This document shows positions 7,028 to 15,943 of a stretch of 64,000 nt of DNA, in pieces. The stretch is from positions 124,001-188,000 of the forward strand of contig JBLWUQ010000006.1 of NCBI GenBank assembly GCA_048268845.1, written 5' to 3'. The notes under the pieces are model-generated. The model was not told the origin of the DNA. It ran no database searches and worked only from the letters and a program-made list of their open reading frames with translations. The DNA comes from Muriiphilus sp048268845. Its GTDB lineage: Bacteria; Pseudomonadota; Alphaproteobacteria; Rhodobacterales; Rhodobacteraceae. Both the position numbers and the translations under genes were made by a program. The stretch's first letter is position 1. Each line of letters opens with the position of its first letter.

Positions 7028-8842
7028 TCACTCGCCCACGAGCATCCGGGCTTCGTGCTTTTTCAGGATCCGGCGCGCGGCAGCATAATCCTCGATGCCG
7101 GCGCTGGTTTCGAGCTCCGGGAACAGCTCGAACAGCTCCTGGCGCTGGGCGTTGCCGATGCCCTTCAGGGAATAATCGCCGGGCTGGAAGCTCTCGGTCC
7201 AGGCACCGTCCGACAGCACCACCTCGTGATGGTCGAACATGAAGTGGATATAGGTCACCCCCGCCGGCTCGACCACCTGGATGCCGCGGTTGTCGACCAG
7301 GTGCTTGGCCGCGGCCAGAACTTCGCGCTCGTCGAAGTAGAGCGCGGTGCGATCGTTGGCGACAAGCACGCGGTGGTTCGGGCTGACCATCATGTCACGC
7401 TCCGGCAGGCCGTTGCCCAACGCGCCTGCCCGGATCAGCACCGGGTTGAGGTGCGGGTTGGTGGCGACCGCCTTCCAGTCCATCGGCTTGGCCCCGATCC
7501 AGCGGATTTCCTGAATGCCGTTGTCGCGGGTGATGACCCGGTCGCCGGCCTTCAGCTCCTGAACCAGCTTTTCCCCTTTCGGCGTCGCGATCCGCGTGCC
7601 GGGGGTGAAGCAGGGCACGACCTTCTCGATGTTGTAGAAATTCATCGTGCCGAGAGAATTGTCGTCCTCGTCGAAGAAGGTGACGAAGCCGTCTTCCTTG
7701 TCGGGCGAGGTATAGGTGACCTTGAGCCCGCCATTGACCGGGGCCGACCCGCGCAGATCGAGCGTGTCGTAGTCGTCGCCGCCTTCGCCGCCATCGACAT
7801 AATCCTCAACGCCGACGTTGACGAAGGTATCGCGGTCATCGCCGCCGAAGAGCTGGTTGACACCGGCGCCGCCGTCGAGCAGGTCGTTGCCCGCGCCGCC
7901 GATCAGGATGTCGTCACCGTCACCGCCGTAAAGCTCGTCGTCGCCGTCGCCGCCGTGAAGGAAGTCGTCGCCATCGCCGCCGTGCAGGATGTCGTTGCCT
8001 TCGTCGCCGAAGATGACGTCGTCGCCGGCCTCGCCGTGGATCACGTCGTCGCCTTCGCCCCCGAACACGACGTCATCGCCGGGACCGGCATAGACGGTGT
8101 CATCGCCGGTTCCGGCAAAAATCGTGTCGTCGCCTTCGCCCGAAATGATCGTGTCGTTCCCGCCGAACCCAAGGATGATGTCGTCGTTCGGGCCTTCGCC
8201 GGGCAGGATCGCATCGTTGTTGTCGACCATGTCGCCATGCGGGTCGCCGGTGTAGTTGATGTCGATCACGTCGTCGCCATCGGTGCCCTGCACGATCCCG
8301 TCCGGCTCAACCGGGCAGACCGGCGCCGCGTTGAACCCCAGGTCGGTGACCATGATGTGCCCAGATACCGGATGATCGGACCCGTTGTCATGCACGATGA
8401 CGAGTTTGGTGATCGGCCCGGCAATATTTACCGTGACGCCGGGGTTGTCGAGCGCGTGGTTACCCTCGATCGTGTTGCCGGTGACCACCTGGCCCGGCTT
8501 CAGGTCGCTGAACACGACGTCCACCAGGTTGTTGTCGGCGTCATAGGCCCGGATCGTGACCTTGTCGTCCCAGTCCCAGCCCTGATCGACGTCGATGAGC
8601 TGGAAATTCACATCCGTCACCGCCTGGCCGAAGGTGATTTCACTTTTCGTCTCGTTGCAGACGTCCTTGGAATAGAGCTGGCCGTTCTTCACGGTGAACT
8701 CGTCGCCGTTGGTATTCGCAGGCGTCGCGACCGTGACCAGCACGTCCGGGCCGGTGCCCGCCGAACTCAGGGTCGCCGAGCCGTCGGCTCCGGTCAGATT
8801 CCAATCGAGAAGATAGTTTCCGGTCGGTGTCCAAATGGTCAT
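7028..8842 (-). CDS. RTX calcium-binding repeat protein with C-terminal Hint domain
   Basis: 604 residues, acidic, probably exported by a type I system. The N-terminal 220 residues are a beta-rich module (starts MTIWTPTGNYLLDWNLTG). Residues about 224-340 hold roughly ten GGxGxD nonapeptides such as GGEGDDVIHGEAGDDVIFG, which form a calcium beta-roll. The Hint domain starts at Cys411 (PCFTPGTRIATPKG), continues with LKAGDRVITRDNG and includes SPNHRVLV, so the nucleophile and the His block are present. No classical signal peptide is seen. No type I secretion genes are adjacent. The start ATG 8842 follows one base after the stop of a likely 63-residue gene, implying coupling. Similar RTX-Hint proteins are frequent in marine Rhodobacterales, where function is uncertain. 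Confidence 0.9.
   Translation of the reverse strand: MTIWTPTGNYLLDWNLTGADGSATLSSAGTGPDVLVTVATPANTNGDEFTVKNGQLYSKDVCNETKSEITFGQAVTDVNFQLIDVDQGWDWDDKVTIRAYDADNNLVDVVFSDLKPGQVVTGNTIEGNHALDNPGVTVNIAGPITKLVIVHDNGSDHPVSGHIMVTDLGFNAAPVCPVEPDGIVQGTDGDDVIDINYTGDPHGDMVDNNDAILPGEGPNDDIILGFGGNDTIISGEGDDTIFAGTGDDTVYAGPGDDVVFGGEGDDVIHGEAGDDVIFGDEGNDILHGGDGDDFLHGGDGDDELYGGDGDDILIGGAGNDLLDGGAGVNQLFGGDDRDTFVNVGVEDYVDGGEGGDDYDTLDLRGSAPVNGGLKVTYTSPDKEDGFVTFFDEDDNSLGTMNFYNIEKVVPCFTPGTRIATPKGEKLVQELKAGDRVITRDNGIQEIRWIGAKPMDWKAVATNPHLNPVLIRAGALGNGLPERDMMVSPNHRVLVANDRTALYFDEREVLAAAKHLVDNRGIQVVEPAGVTYIHFMFDHHEVVLSDGAWTESFQPGDYSLKGIGNAQRQELFELFPELETSAGIEDYAAARRILKKHEARMLVGE
7825..8175 (-). repeat. Tandem RTX nonapeptide repeats (coding)
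   Basis: The DNA encodes successive GGxGxDxUx units, visible as a recurring gtcgtcgcc-rich pattern. The units are degenerate at the DNA level, so this is protein-driven repetition rather than a recent duplication. Confidence 0.85.
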
Positions 8843-8843
8843 A

Positions 8844-9035
8844 TCACAGGTTCCCTTGCTCGTGTCCGCGCCGCCGCACCCTGAACGTCAGGGCAACGGG
8901 AGCATCATTGGTGACGCCGCCGGCCATGAGCCGGTCCACGGTCACGTCGATCTCTGTACTCTGGATATGGAAAAAGCCGAACCGCCCCGCAGTCGTCGCG
9001 GTGCAAATACGGTCACGCTCATGCGTGCTAAGCAT
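8844..9035 (-). CDS. Small 63-residue protein coupled to the RTX-Hint gene
   Basis: ATG at 9035 is preceded by GAGGGGGAAAAC, a good ribosome-binding site seven to eight bases away. The frame runs to TGA at 8844, and the RTX-Hint ATG follows after a single base. The peptide starts MLSTHERDRICTATTAG and continues with FGFFHIQSTEIDVTVDR, then a basic C terminus FRVRRRGHE. It has no signal peptide or membrane segment, and I recognise no family. Spacing and ribosome-binding site are the main support; protein composition is plausible. It could be a chaperone, a regulator, or a leader that only couples translation. Confidence 0.5.
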   Translation of the reverse strand: MLSTHERDRICTATTAGRFGFFHIQSTEIDVTVDRLMAGGVTNDAPVALTFRVRRRGHEQGNL

Positions 9036-9827
9036 GTTTTCCCCCTCGCCAGGCACTCGTTCCTGCCCAAGGAAGAACAACATCCGCCACGGATAGCCGC
9101 ACCGAGCGCCAGGTTCGGACTTCATAGGGAAAGAGGCCAGCCCCAAAACGGGACCGGATAAGGCAGCGTGGAAAAACGAACCCCCCGATCCGTTACCCTT
9201 GCGTTCCCATGCGCCGGGTATGAAACCCGTTCGCGCACATCTTCCCCACGGAATCTCCGTAGGCTCGTGCGGCCACCCCCGTGGCCTGCAGACATTGCCC
9301 CCCAATGGGCAACCTCAAAATACAGAGCGCGGCCGGGGTTCACAAAGGTAATTTCCGCGGCCCGGCGCGACACTCGCCCAGTTTACCATGATCCCGGCGG
9401 ATTGGCCCTGCGGAGTGATTGATAGCCAACGGCGCATTGGTCTCGGAACGGCAACGGAACTTTCAACTCACCGGCGGGCGCGACTACTTTGCACAACTCT
9501 GACGGGAAAAACTACACCTAAAAGATGTGGCGAATGTCACCGCTTCCCGCCGCGCGGTAGAGATATGTTTCCCATCTGGAAACCATCAACTGTGTCGCTA
9601 CCGGCAACGACGCGCCGCGATTATTTCCGATCCCGGTTAACACCACGCTCTTGTGATCGTTGTTACAATGGCCAATTCGGGCGCGGATGGCGGATTGCCG
9701 ACAATTCGGAAACACTTGCGCGAGGATCTGACCGAATCACCCGCCCAAACCGCTTTGGCCCTGCCGCTACGTCAGCGGCACGAAAACTTCGGCTGCCGCG
9801 CCATGCGTCACCTTGCCACTGTCTCGT
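9036..9827. other. About 790-bp non-coding stretch, lower in GC than its surroundings
   Basis: No frame on either strand has convincing codon structure or a ribosome-binding site. By eye the segment is richer in A and T than the flanking genes, especially 9400-9720. It must hold the promoter of the 63-aa/RTX-Hint unit. Small inverted repeats occur at 9216-9230 (CGGGT/ACCCG), 9295-9312 (TTGCCC/GGGCAA) and 9762-9780 (TGCCGCT/AGCGGCA); the last lies 48 bases past the SDR stop and may help end that transcript. A small RNA cannot be excluded. Confidence 0.5.
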
Positions 9828-10622
9828 TCACTCGCCGTCGGAAGCATCCGAGATGTGAAAGCGGAACGGCCGGTTGATCGCGTGACGCATCCGGCGCGGC
9901 AATGCGCCGTGCAGACCGATCAGAAACCGCAGTGACAGCGGAAAGGTGATCCGCCGCCTGCCCCGCACCAGCCCCGCCACGATCCGCCGCGCCGCGACCT
10001 CGGGCGACACCACCATCGGCAGCGCCCCCTGCTGGCGCGCGGTCTGGCCGGTATCGACGTGACCCGGATGGACCACGGTGACGATCAGCCCCGCCGATGC
10101 CACCGCTTCGTCAAGCGCGGTCGCAAAGGCGGTCAACCCGGCCTTGCTGGCGGAATAGGCGGGCGCGTCGGCGTGGGGAAAGAACGCCGCCAGCGACGAG
10201 ATCAGCGCGATCTGGCCCTGCCCGCGCGGCTCCATCAGCGCTGCCGCCGCAGTCGCCGACACCACCGCGCCGGACAGGTTGGTGGCCACGACGTCCGCCG
10301 CCGCCAGCGCATCCTCGATCCGGGCATCCGCCGCACGGCCGGTCAGAACACCGGCATTGGCGATCATCAGGTCGAGCGGGCGCGACGCATCGCATTGCCC
10401 CAGCCAGTCGCGCACCACCTTGGCGTCGCGGACATCAACCTTGAGGGTGTCGACCTCGGCACCCCGCTCCCGGCACGCCGCAGCGACGTCATCCAGCCGC
10501 GCCTCGGTCCGGGCGCAAAGAAACAGCCGCACGCCGGGCTGCGCAAGCTCCACGGCCAGCGCGCGGCCCAGCCCGGCCCCTGCCCCGGTGATCGCAACCG
10601 AATGGAACTTGCCTTGCGCGAT
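9828..10622 (-). CDS. Short-chain dehydrogenase/reductase (RkpH-like) with apparent ATC start
   Basis: NAD(P)-dependent oxidoreductase of the classical SDR type. The cofactor motif TGAGAGLG lies at residues 12-19, NAG appears in MIANAGVLTG, and the active site is SSLAAFF followed by YSASK (catalytic Tyr-x-x-x-Lys). No ATG, GTG, TTG or CTG lies between the in-frame TGA at 10635-10637 and the cofactor motif. The first GTG (10553) is inside the Rossmann fold and would delete the motif. An ATC at 10620-10622 sits seven bases after GAGGG, so I take it as the start; a sequencing error is the alternative. The C terminus has a basic, hydrophobic tail. With the PKS and oxoamine synthase nearby, its likely role is reducing a keto lipid, as proposed for RkpH of Sinorhizobium. 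Confidence 0.8.
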   Translation of the reverse strand: MAQGKFHSVAITGAGAGLGRALAVELAQPGVRLFLCARTEARLDDVAAACRERGAEVDTLKVDVRDAKVVRDWLGQCDASRPLDLMIANAGVLTGRAADARIEDALAAADVVATNLSGAVVSATAAAALMEPRGQGQIALISSLAAFFPHADAPAYSASKAGLTAFATALDEAVASAGLIVTVVHPGHVDTGQTARQQGALPMVVSPEVAARRIVAGLVRGRRRITFPLSLRFLIGLHGALPRRMRHAINRPFRFHISDASDGE

Positions 10623-10671
10623 GGTCCCGCCCTCTCAATACCGGCGGCCTCAGCCTAGGGCCGCGCCGCGT

Positions 10672-11967
10672 TTAATCAACCGCGATCCCGAGCGCGCGCG
10701 CCCGCGCCAGTCGTGGCGGCGGGTCGACGAAGGCACCGGCGTTGATCCGGCCCGCGAGAACCTTGTCGGCAATCGCCGCCGCCCCGGCCAACCGGCCCTC
10801 GCGCGTATGAAAACAGCCCTTCACATGGATCGCATCCGCCATCAGCCGCACCAGCGCATCGACGCCCTCGGGGTCGGGCTGCGCGGGGTCGGTCCAGAAT
10901 GTGTCGAGCGGCCCCTGATGCGTCAGCCCGGCGATGTCGTAGACCGCGATGCCCATGCATTTGACCGGCGAATGGGCCTGCAGCGCGTGAACGCCAACGG
11001 TGGAGTTCAGCGTGATCACCCCCGCTGTTGCGCGCATCAGCTTGCCCAGATCGCCGCCGTCGATGAAGCTGACCCGCTCCGCCACGCCGTTCTCGCGCGC
11101 AGCCCGGCGCACGGTGCGGCGGAACGGCTCGATCCCGTTGTCGAGCGGGTGCAGCTTGACCACCAGTTCGGTGTCACCGGGCGCGTACTGCGCGAACGAG
11201 GCGATGACCTCGCGGATATAGGGGTGCAGCCCGTCATAGGGCGTGTTGGAGCGGATCTGGTAGTCTTCCTGTTTCTGCAGCGGCAGCACGAAGAAGCGTT
11301 TGCCGCCGTCCACCAGCCGGTCAATCTCGGCCTTGGCGGCGGTTTTTGCCCGTTCGTCGCCGATCAGCCGGGGAATATAGGACAGGTAATCGCGCATCGG
11401 GTTGTAGTAGCGGTCGGCATCGTAGCGCGGAAAGAAGAACCAGAGGAAATAGGTGACGAGGTTGTAGAAGACCTCGTGAAACGCCTCGTTGCGGAATGGG
11501 TGCGGGTATTTCAGCGTCCGGTCCGCGTCGGGCAAGCCTTCCGCCGCGGCGCGGATCGCGTTCAGATCGTTAGGAAAATGCGAATAGCTCGACTGGCCGC
11601 CGCGCTCGACGATGATCCAGTCGGGCCTGAGGTAGCCGAATTCATAGGAGATCGTGCGCACGCCAAGCCGGTCGGCCACCTTGCCCGCGATCTTGTGATA
11701 GGGCTTCTGGTCGCCGTAGTAGAGGATGTCGGTGATGCCCTCGCCCACGATCAGCGCCTCGAGCCATTCGGCCCATTTCGACTTCCGCCCGCGATAGTTC
11801 AACGCCCCGCGCCCCGGCCATGTCAGCCAGTCGCCGGTGCAGAAGTTCACCCGTGTGACCCTGGCGCCGCGCGCCTCGAACGCCCGGCCAAGCACGCGCG
11901 AGAATGGCCCCGGAGGCCCCTGGAGAATGAGGATACTGCCTGTCACCTGAACCCTGAGCTTTGGCAT
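10672..11967 (-). CDS. Capsule polysaccharide biosynthesis/export protein, KpsC/KpsS family (RkpJ-like)
   Basis: 431 residues. Opening ILILQGPPGPFSRVLGRAFE, then DILYYGDQKPYHKIAGKVADRLG, FEFGYLRPD-like YEFGYLRPDWIIVE, and later KLHPLDNG and ITLNSTVGVHALQA are typical of the Capsule_synth family. Members of that family transfer the Kdo linker that joins capsule to its lipid anchor. Start choice is uncertain: ATG 11967 begins close to the first strand, while ATG 11988 and GTG 12054 lie upstream; none has a strong ribosome-binding site. It is divergent from the methyltransferase at 12099. Its presence with the KpsMTE/OPX genes at 25061-29074 argues for an ABC-transporter-dependent capsule. Confidence 0.87.
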   Translation of the reverse strand: MPKLRVQVTGSILILQGPPGPFSRVLGRAFEARGARVTRVNFCTGDWLTWPGRGALNYRGRKSKWAEWLEALIVGEGITDILYYGDQKPYHKIAGKVADRLGVRTISYEFGYLRPDWIIVERGGQSSYSHFPNDLNAIRAAAEGLPDADRTLKYPHPFRNEAFHEVFYNLVTYFLWFFFPRYDADRYYNPMRDYLSYIPRLIGDERAKTAAKAEIDRLVDGGKRFFVLPLQKQEDYQIRSNTPYDGLHPYIREVIASFAQYAPGDTELVVKLHPLDNGIEPFRRTVRRAARENGVAERVSFIDGGDLGKLMRATAGVITLNSTVGVHALQAHSPVKCMGIAVYDIAGLTHQGPLDTFWTDPAQPDPEGVDALVRLMADAIHVKGCFHTREGRLAGAAAIADKVLAGRINAGAFVDPPPRLARARALGIAVD

Positions 11968-12098
11968 GTCGCGCCAAGGCTGGCGCATCTGGCTTTTGAC
12001 CGCGCAAAGGGGATATTGGGGTGTCGCCCCGCCCGGCTTGCCGTTAGATTGCACGCGATCCGCGACGAGTCAACGAACCCACGAGACAGGAAGCATTC

Positions 12099-12926
12099 AT
12101 GACCGCAAACACCCGCCAGGGGCCGATGCAATCCCTTGGCAACCTCGCGTTCCGTGTGGTGGATTTCATCGCCTATGAGTTCGTCTACATGGGTTCGCCG
12201 GTGCGGCGGAACACGTTCTTCAACGGCGGCTACATGCCGCTTGCCGAGGATCTGGTGGCGGTGCCGGAACTGGCGGGCGAAGAGACCAACGTGATGGCCT
12301 ATCACCTCGTTGCCAGCACCGCGCTGGAAGGCACCGGCCTGACACCCGCGCGCATCCTCGATGTCGGCTGCGGCATGGGCGGCGGGATGCTCTACATGCA
12401 GCGCCTCTATCCCGGAGCACAGGTCGTCGGGGTCGACCGCAGCGCGGCGGCGCTGCGCCGGGGGCGCAAGCTGCTGGCCGGTGTCTCGGGGACCGAGCTG
12501 ATCCGCAGCGCCGGGCCGGGGCTCGATTTTCCGCCCGACAGTTTCGACCTCGTGGTCGGGGTGGAATCGCCCACTGTCTATGGCGCCGAACGGTTCCTGA
12601 CCGACGCCATGAAGGTCACGCAAAGCGGCGGCATCATCTCGATCAAGTCGGGCTATGGCGAGGGCGACCATGCCGAGATCGAGGACCGACTGCGCCGGGT
12701 CGCGGGCGAGGTCGGGCTTGAGATGCTGCTGTATCAGGATGTCACGCCGGGCTGCATTGCAGCGCTCAAGGCCGACATCCCGCGCCGCGAGGAAATGCTC
12801 AAGGGCGTGCCTTGGCCGTTCTCGATCTACGGCAGACGCTGGGCCGACATGCCCGGCACCAAGCAGTATGAGGAATACACCTCGGGCAAACGCGCCGATT
12901 TCGTCGCGGCGTTCCGCAAGCCTTAA
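12099..12926 (+). CDS. SAM-dependent class I methyltransferase
   Basis: 275 residues. Motif I ILDVGCGMGGGMLY (about 86-99) binds S-adenosylmethionine; VVGVDRSAAAL ends in the acidic ribose-binding position; FDLVVGVESPTVYG matches motif IV. A 60-residue N-terminal extension resembles lids of small-molecule O- or C-methyltransferases. The start is ATG 12099 with AGGAAG upstream. It is the only plus-strand gene inside the left capsule arm and its stop shares the palindrome TTAA with the stop of the opposite glycosyltransferase, a four-base tail-to-tail overlap. The substrate is probably the capsule sugar or lipid, by context only. Confidence 0.82.
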   Translation: MTANTRQGPMQSLGNLAFRVVDFIAYEFVYMGSPVRRNTFFNGGYMPLAEDLVAVPELAGEETNVMAYHLVASTALEGTGLTPARILDVGCGMGGGMLYMQRLYPGAQVVGVDRSAAALRRGRKLLAGVSGTELIRSAGPGLDFPPDSFDLVVGVESPTVYGAERFLTDAMKVTQSGGIISIKSGYGEGDHAEIEDRLRRVAGEVGLEMLLYQDVTPGCIAALKADIPRREEMLKGVPWPFSIYGRRWADMPGTKQYEEYTSGKRADFVAAFRKP

Positions 12927-14713
12927 GGCAAGTCCCGCCCGCGCGGGATGGCAAAGCGTTCCTCCCATGCGCGCGTCTCGGTCAATGCGCCAAACCCCTC
13001 GCGCCAGCGCCGGGCGGCGGCGCGGCGGCGCATCAGGTAGGCCAGCGTCGTCCAGACCGCGCGGGCCGCATTGCCCCAGAGCGCAAGGCGCGACGGGGTG
13101 AAGACGGCATGGCGGCTGTGCTCGATATCAAGCGGCATCGCATAGCCCCGCCCGCCCACCAGCGCCGGATGGTTCGGGCCGATCTCGAACAGGATCGGCC
13201 GCCGCCTGCGAAGCCCCAGACTGATCCGGGCGAAGGCTGCGGTGAAGCCCCAGACGGTCTCGCCAATCCCGTAGTGCAGGAACGACACTTTCGACGGGGC
13301 GGGGTCGTAGTCGGCAGGATCGACACGCGCGACAACTTCGGGCTTGGGCATCCGGGCGATATCGGCCAGCAGCCGGTGATGGCGCGCCTCGCTGTCCTCG
13401 CTGGCCAGCGCCTCGGGCCCGGCGAGGTAATCGCGCACCGCCATGGCGATGATTTGCGCCGCCGCATAGCGATGCAGCAGCATGTAGTTGAAGAACACGC
13501 CCAGCAGATAGAGCAGGTCGAGCCTGGCCGCGAATTGCGGATAGAGCGCGGCATTCACCAGCCGGTTGCGCACGTCGTAATAGGTCAGCCAGTCGCCCAG
13601 CTTGAAGCCGAAGCTCTCATGCCAGACGCAGACGCCGGGCAGCGGCACCGTGGGCACCTCGGCGGCGGTGGCGCGGCAGCCGTATTCGACATCGTCGCCG
13701 CGAATGAAATAAGGCGCAGGCAACCCGATGTCGCGGATCAAACTGGTCGGCATCATGCACCACCACCAGCAATTGTAGTGGATGGCGACCGGCGCATCGA
13801 AGAACGTGAGCGATGCCGGATCGGTCAGGACGGCGTCCTTGCCGAACCCCTTTCCCAGCCAGCCCGCATCCATGATCCCGCCCGCCTCGTAGACGGTGCC
13901 GGGGTCCATGATGTCGAGCATCTGGCCGCCGATGGTGAGGTCGTGCCTCGCATGGGCGGCAAAGCGGATCGCGCGGGCAATGACGCGGGCGTCGAGTTGG
14001 ATGTCGTCGTCCATCAGCAGGTGATGGGTGGCGTCGGCATCCGCGATGGCCGCTTCATACATGGTGCGGGTGAAGCCACCGCAGCCGCCGAGGTTGGCCT
14101 GTTCGATCAGTTCCGCCCCGGCGTCTTCAATCTGGGCGGCAAGTTCCGGGTCAGTGAAACCCGGCCCCTGATTGACCACCCGGATCGCGCATATCTCCGG
14201 TGTTTCGCGGCGCGCCTTGGCAAGTGCCGCCAAGGTTTCGGCCAGATATGCCTCGCGGTTGAAGGTGCAGATGCCGATCGACAGGCGGATATCGTTGGCG
14301 GGCGGCGTGTCGGTGACATAGGCGAGGCTTTCGATCCGGCAATCGCTCAGCGCCTCGACCTCGAGGAACAAACGGCGCAGGTCAGGGCGACCCGCCAGAT
14401 CGGACTGACCCAAGGCGTCGATCCAGATCAGGGGGGTCGCCGCATCCTCGACCAGCACATGCCGCGCGCCGGTCGCGTCGATCCCGACCACACGCAGCAG
14501 CGCGGTGCCTTCATGGTGCAGGCGAACCCCGAGCCGCCCGACCTGCGCATGTGCCCGCCACGGGCCAAGGTAGACGCTGTTGAAATAGCTGTCGCTGGAC
14601 AGGGTTTCCCCCTCTGCCAGCCCAAACCCGCCCGCCGCCAGATACAGCGCCTCGGGCCGTCCCGGCATCGGCGTCAGGACGTCCTGGACGACATGAGCGG
14701 CAGGGCCGGGCAT
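12923..14713 (-). CDS. GlfT2-like galactofuranosyltransferase (GT2 family)
   Basis: 596 residues. The N-terminal 170 residues form a beta-rich module containing YFNSVYLGPWR. The GT-A domain begins at IRLSIGICTFNRE. Metal-binding DDD lies in LLMDDDIQLD; the acceptor region has HYNCWWWCMM; GDDVEYGCR supplies the catalytic acidic residues and VWHESFG the conserved His. This arrangement is that of mycobacterial GlfT2, which polymerises galactofuranose from UDP-Galf. The C-terminal 200 residues are helical. The ATG shares one base with the stop of the UDP-galactopyranose mutase gene (TGATG), so donor synthesis and transfer are translationally coupled. The exact linkage formed is not predictable. 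Confidence 0.9.
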   Translation of the reverse strand: MPGPAAHVVQDVLTPMPGRPEALYLAAGGFGLAEGETLSSDSYFNSVYLGPWRAHAQVGRLGVRLHHEGTALLRVVGIDATGARHVLVEDAATPLIWIDALGQSDLAGRPDLRRLFLEVEALSDCRIESLAYVTDTPPANDIRLSIGICTFNREAYLAETLAALAKARRETPEICAIRVVNQGPGFTDPELAAQIEDAGAELIEQANLGGCGGFTRTMYEAAIADADATHHLLMDDDIQLDARVIARAIRFAAHARHDLTIGGQMLDIMDPGTVYEAGGIMDAGWLGKGFGKDAVLTDPASLTFFDAPVAIHYNCWWWCMMPTSLIRDIGLPAPYFIRGDDVEYGCRATAAEVPTVPLPGVCVWHESFGFKLGDWLTYYDVRNRLVNAALYPQFAARLDLLYLLGVFFNYMLLHRYAAAQIIAMAVRDYLAGPEALASEDSEARHHRLLADIARMPKPEVVARVDPADYDPAPSKVSFLHYGIGETVWGFTAAFARISLGLRRRRPILFEIGPNHPALVGGRGYAMPLDIEHSRHAVFTPSRLALWGNAARAVWTTLAYLMRRRAAARRWREGFGALTETRAWEERFAIPRGRDLP

Positions 14714-15882
14714 CACCCCTGCCCCAGCGGATCGTGCACGAAGGCGGGGGCAACTGCGCCGCGATCCCACGCCGCCTGAAGTGCCTCGGCTGTGTCCAGT
14801 GCGCGCCCGATGGTCACGTCCATGTCGAGGTAGGCATAGGTGCCAAGCCGCCCGAGAAACGTCACGCCGGGGGTTGCCCGCGCCCGCGCGACATAGCGCG
14901 CCAGCAGGGTTTTATCATCGGCCAGCCGCACCGGGTAATAGGGTATGTCACCCGGCCCGCAGGCAGCACTGTATTCGCGAAAGGCGACCGAGCGGGCGAA
15001 ATCCGCCTGCTCCCACGGCGCGAAGTACTTGTGTTCGGAAATGCGGGTCCAGGGCACATCGGCGTCGCAGTAATTCATCACCGCCGTGCCCTGTATGTCG
15101 CCCTCGGCGCAGATCGGCTCAAACCGCAGCGTGCGGTAGGCCAGCCGCCCCTCGGCATGGTCGAAATAGCGGTCGAGCGGCCCGGACCAGATGACATGGT
15201 CGAAGTCGCCCGCGACGTCTTCGGCGCGGGTGCCCAGACGCAGCGACACGCGCGGATGATCGAGGATCGCGGCCACCATCGCGGTATAGCCGTCGCGCGG
15301 GATGCCCTGATGGCGGTGGAAGAAATAATTGTCGTCATAGGTTAAGCGCAGCGGCAGGCGTTTCAGGATCGAGGCCGGAAGCAGCGCCGGATCGACGCCC
15401 CATTGCTTCTGCGTGTAGCCCTCGAAAAACGCGCGGTAGAGGTCTTCGCCGATGAGCTTGAGGCCTTGCTGCTCGAAATTCGCCGGCTCCGCGATATCAT
15501 CACACGCCAGCGCCGCAACATGCGCGCGCGCTTCATGTGGCGTGAAAGCGGCGTCAAAGAACTGGTTGATTGTGTGCAGGTTTATGGGAAGCGAATAGAC
15601 CCGCCCGCGCACCACCGCCTTGACCCGGTTGACATAGGGCATCATCGCGCCGAAGCGCCCGACATAATCCCAGACCCGGCTGTCATCGGTGTGAAAGATA
15701 TGCGGACCGTAAGCATGGACCATCACGCCGGTGTCGGCGTCGCGGTGGGTGTGGCAATTGCCGGCGACATGATCACGCTCGTCAACCACCAGCACGTCAT
15801 GGCCACGCTCGGCCAGTTCGCGCGCAACCACCGCGCCGCTGAACCCCGCGCCTGCAACGAGCAACTTCATCGCGGACCACAT
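14713..15882 (-). CDS. glf: UDP-galactopyranose mutase
   Basis: Flavoenzyme converting UDP-galactopyranose to UDP-galactofuranose, donor for the adjacent transferase. 389 residues, usual family length. FAD-binding VAGAGFSGAVVARELAERG lies near the N terminus, followed by HAYGPHIFHTDD, GYTQKQWGVDPALLP, and a C-terminal YYPVRLADDKTLLARY segment; these are diagnostic UGM blocks. Two ATGs are possible: 15882 and 15870 (MKLLVAGAG); the second lies at the usual distance from the dinucleotide motif. Galactofuranose is therefore expected in the capsule or a related surface glycan. Confidence 0.95.
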   Translation of the reverse strand: MWSAMKLLVAGAGFSGAVVARELAERGHDVLVVDERDHVAGNCHTHRDADTGVMVHAYGPHIFHTDDSRVWDYVGRFGAMMPYVNRVKAVVRGRVYSLPINLHTINQFFDAAFTPHEARAHVAALACDDIAEPANFEQQGLKLIGEDLYRAFFEGYTQKQWGVDPALLPASILKRLPLRLTYDDNYFFHRHQGIPRDGYTAMVAAILDHPRVSLRLGTRAEDVAGDFDHVIWSGPLDRYFDHAEGRLAYRTLRFEPICAEGDIQGTAVMNYCDADVPWTRISEHKYFAPWEQADFARSVAFREYSAACGPGDIPYYPVRLADDKTLLARYVARARATPGVTFLGRLGTYAYLDMDVTIGRALDTAEALQAAWDRGAVAPAFVHDPLGQG

Positions 15883-15943
15883 CCGCTTGCGGCGCGGAGG
15901 CGCGATCCGGTCGGGTGGGGGTCGGTAAACACCGCCACCGCCC

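Noticed and set aside
7825..8175. Possible tandem DNA repeat or CRISPR-like array
   Set aside because: Periodicity is about 27 bases and follows RTX nonapeptides; no identical repeats with unique spacers.
6662..8884. 740-codon plus-strand open frame
   Set aside because: It is antisense to the RTX-Hint gene; its Val/Asp-rich repeats are the reverse reading of RTX codons. No ribosome-binding site, and the opposite strand has clear domains.
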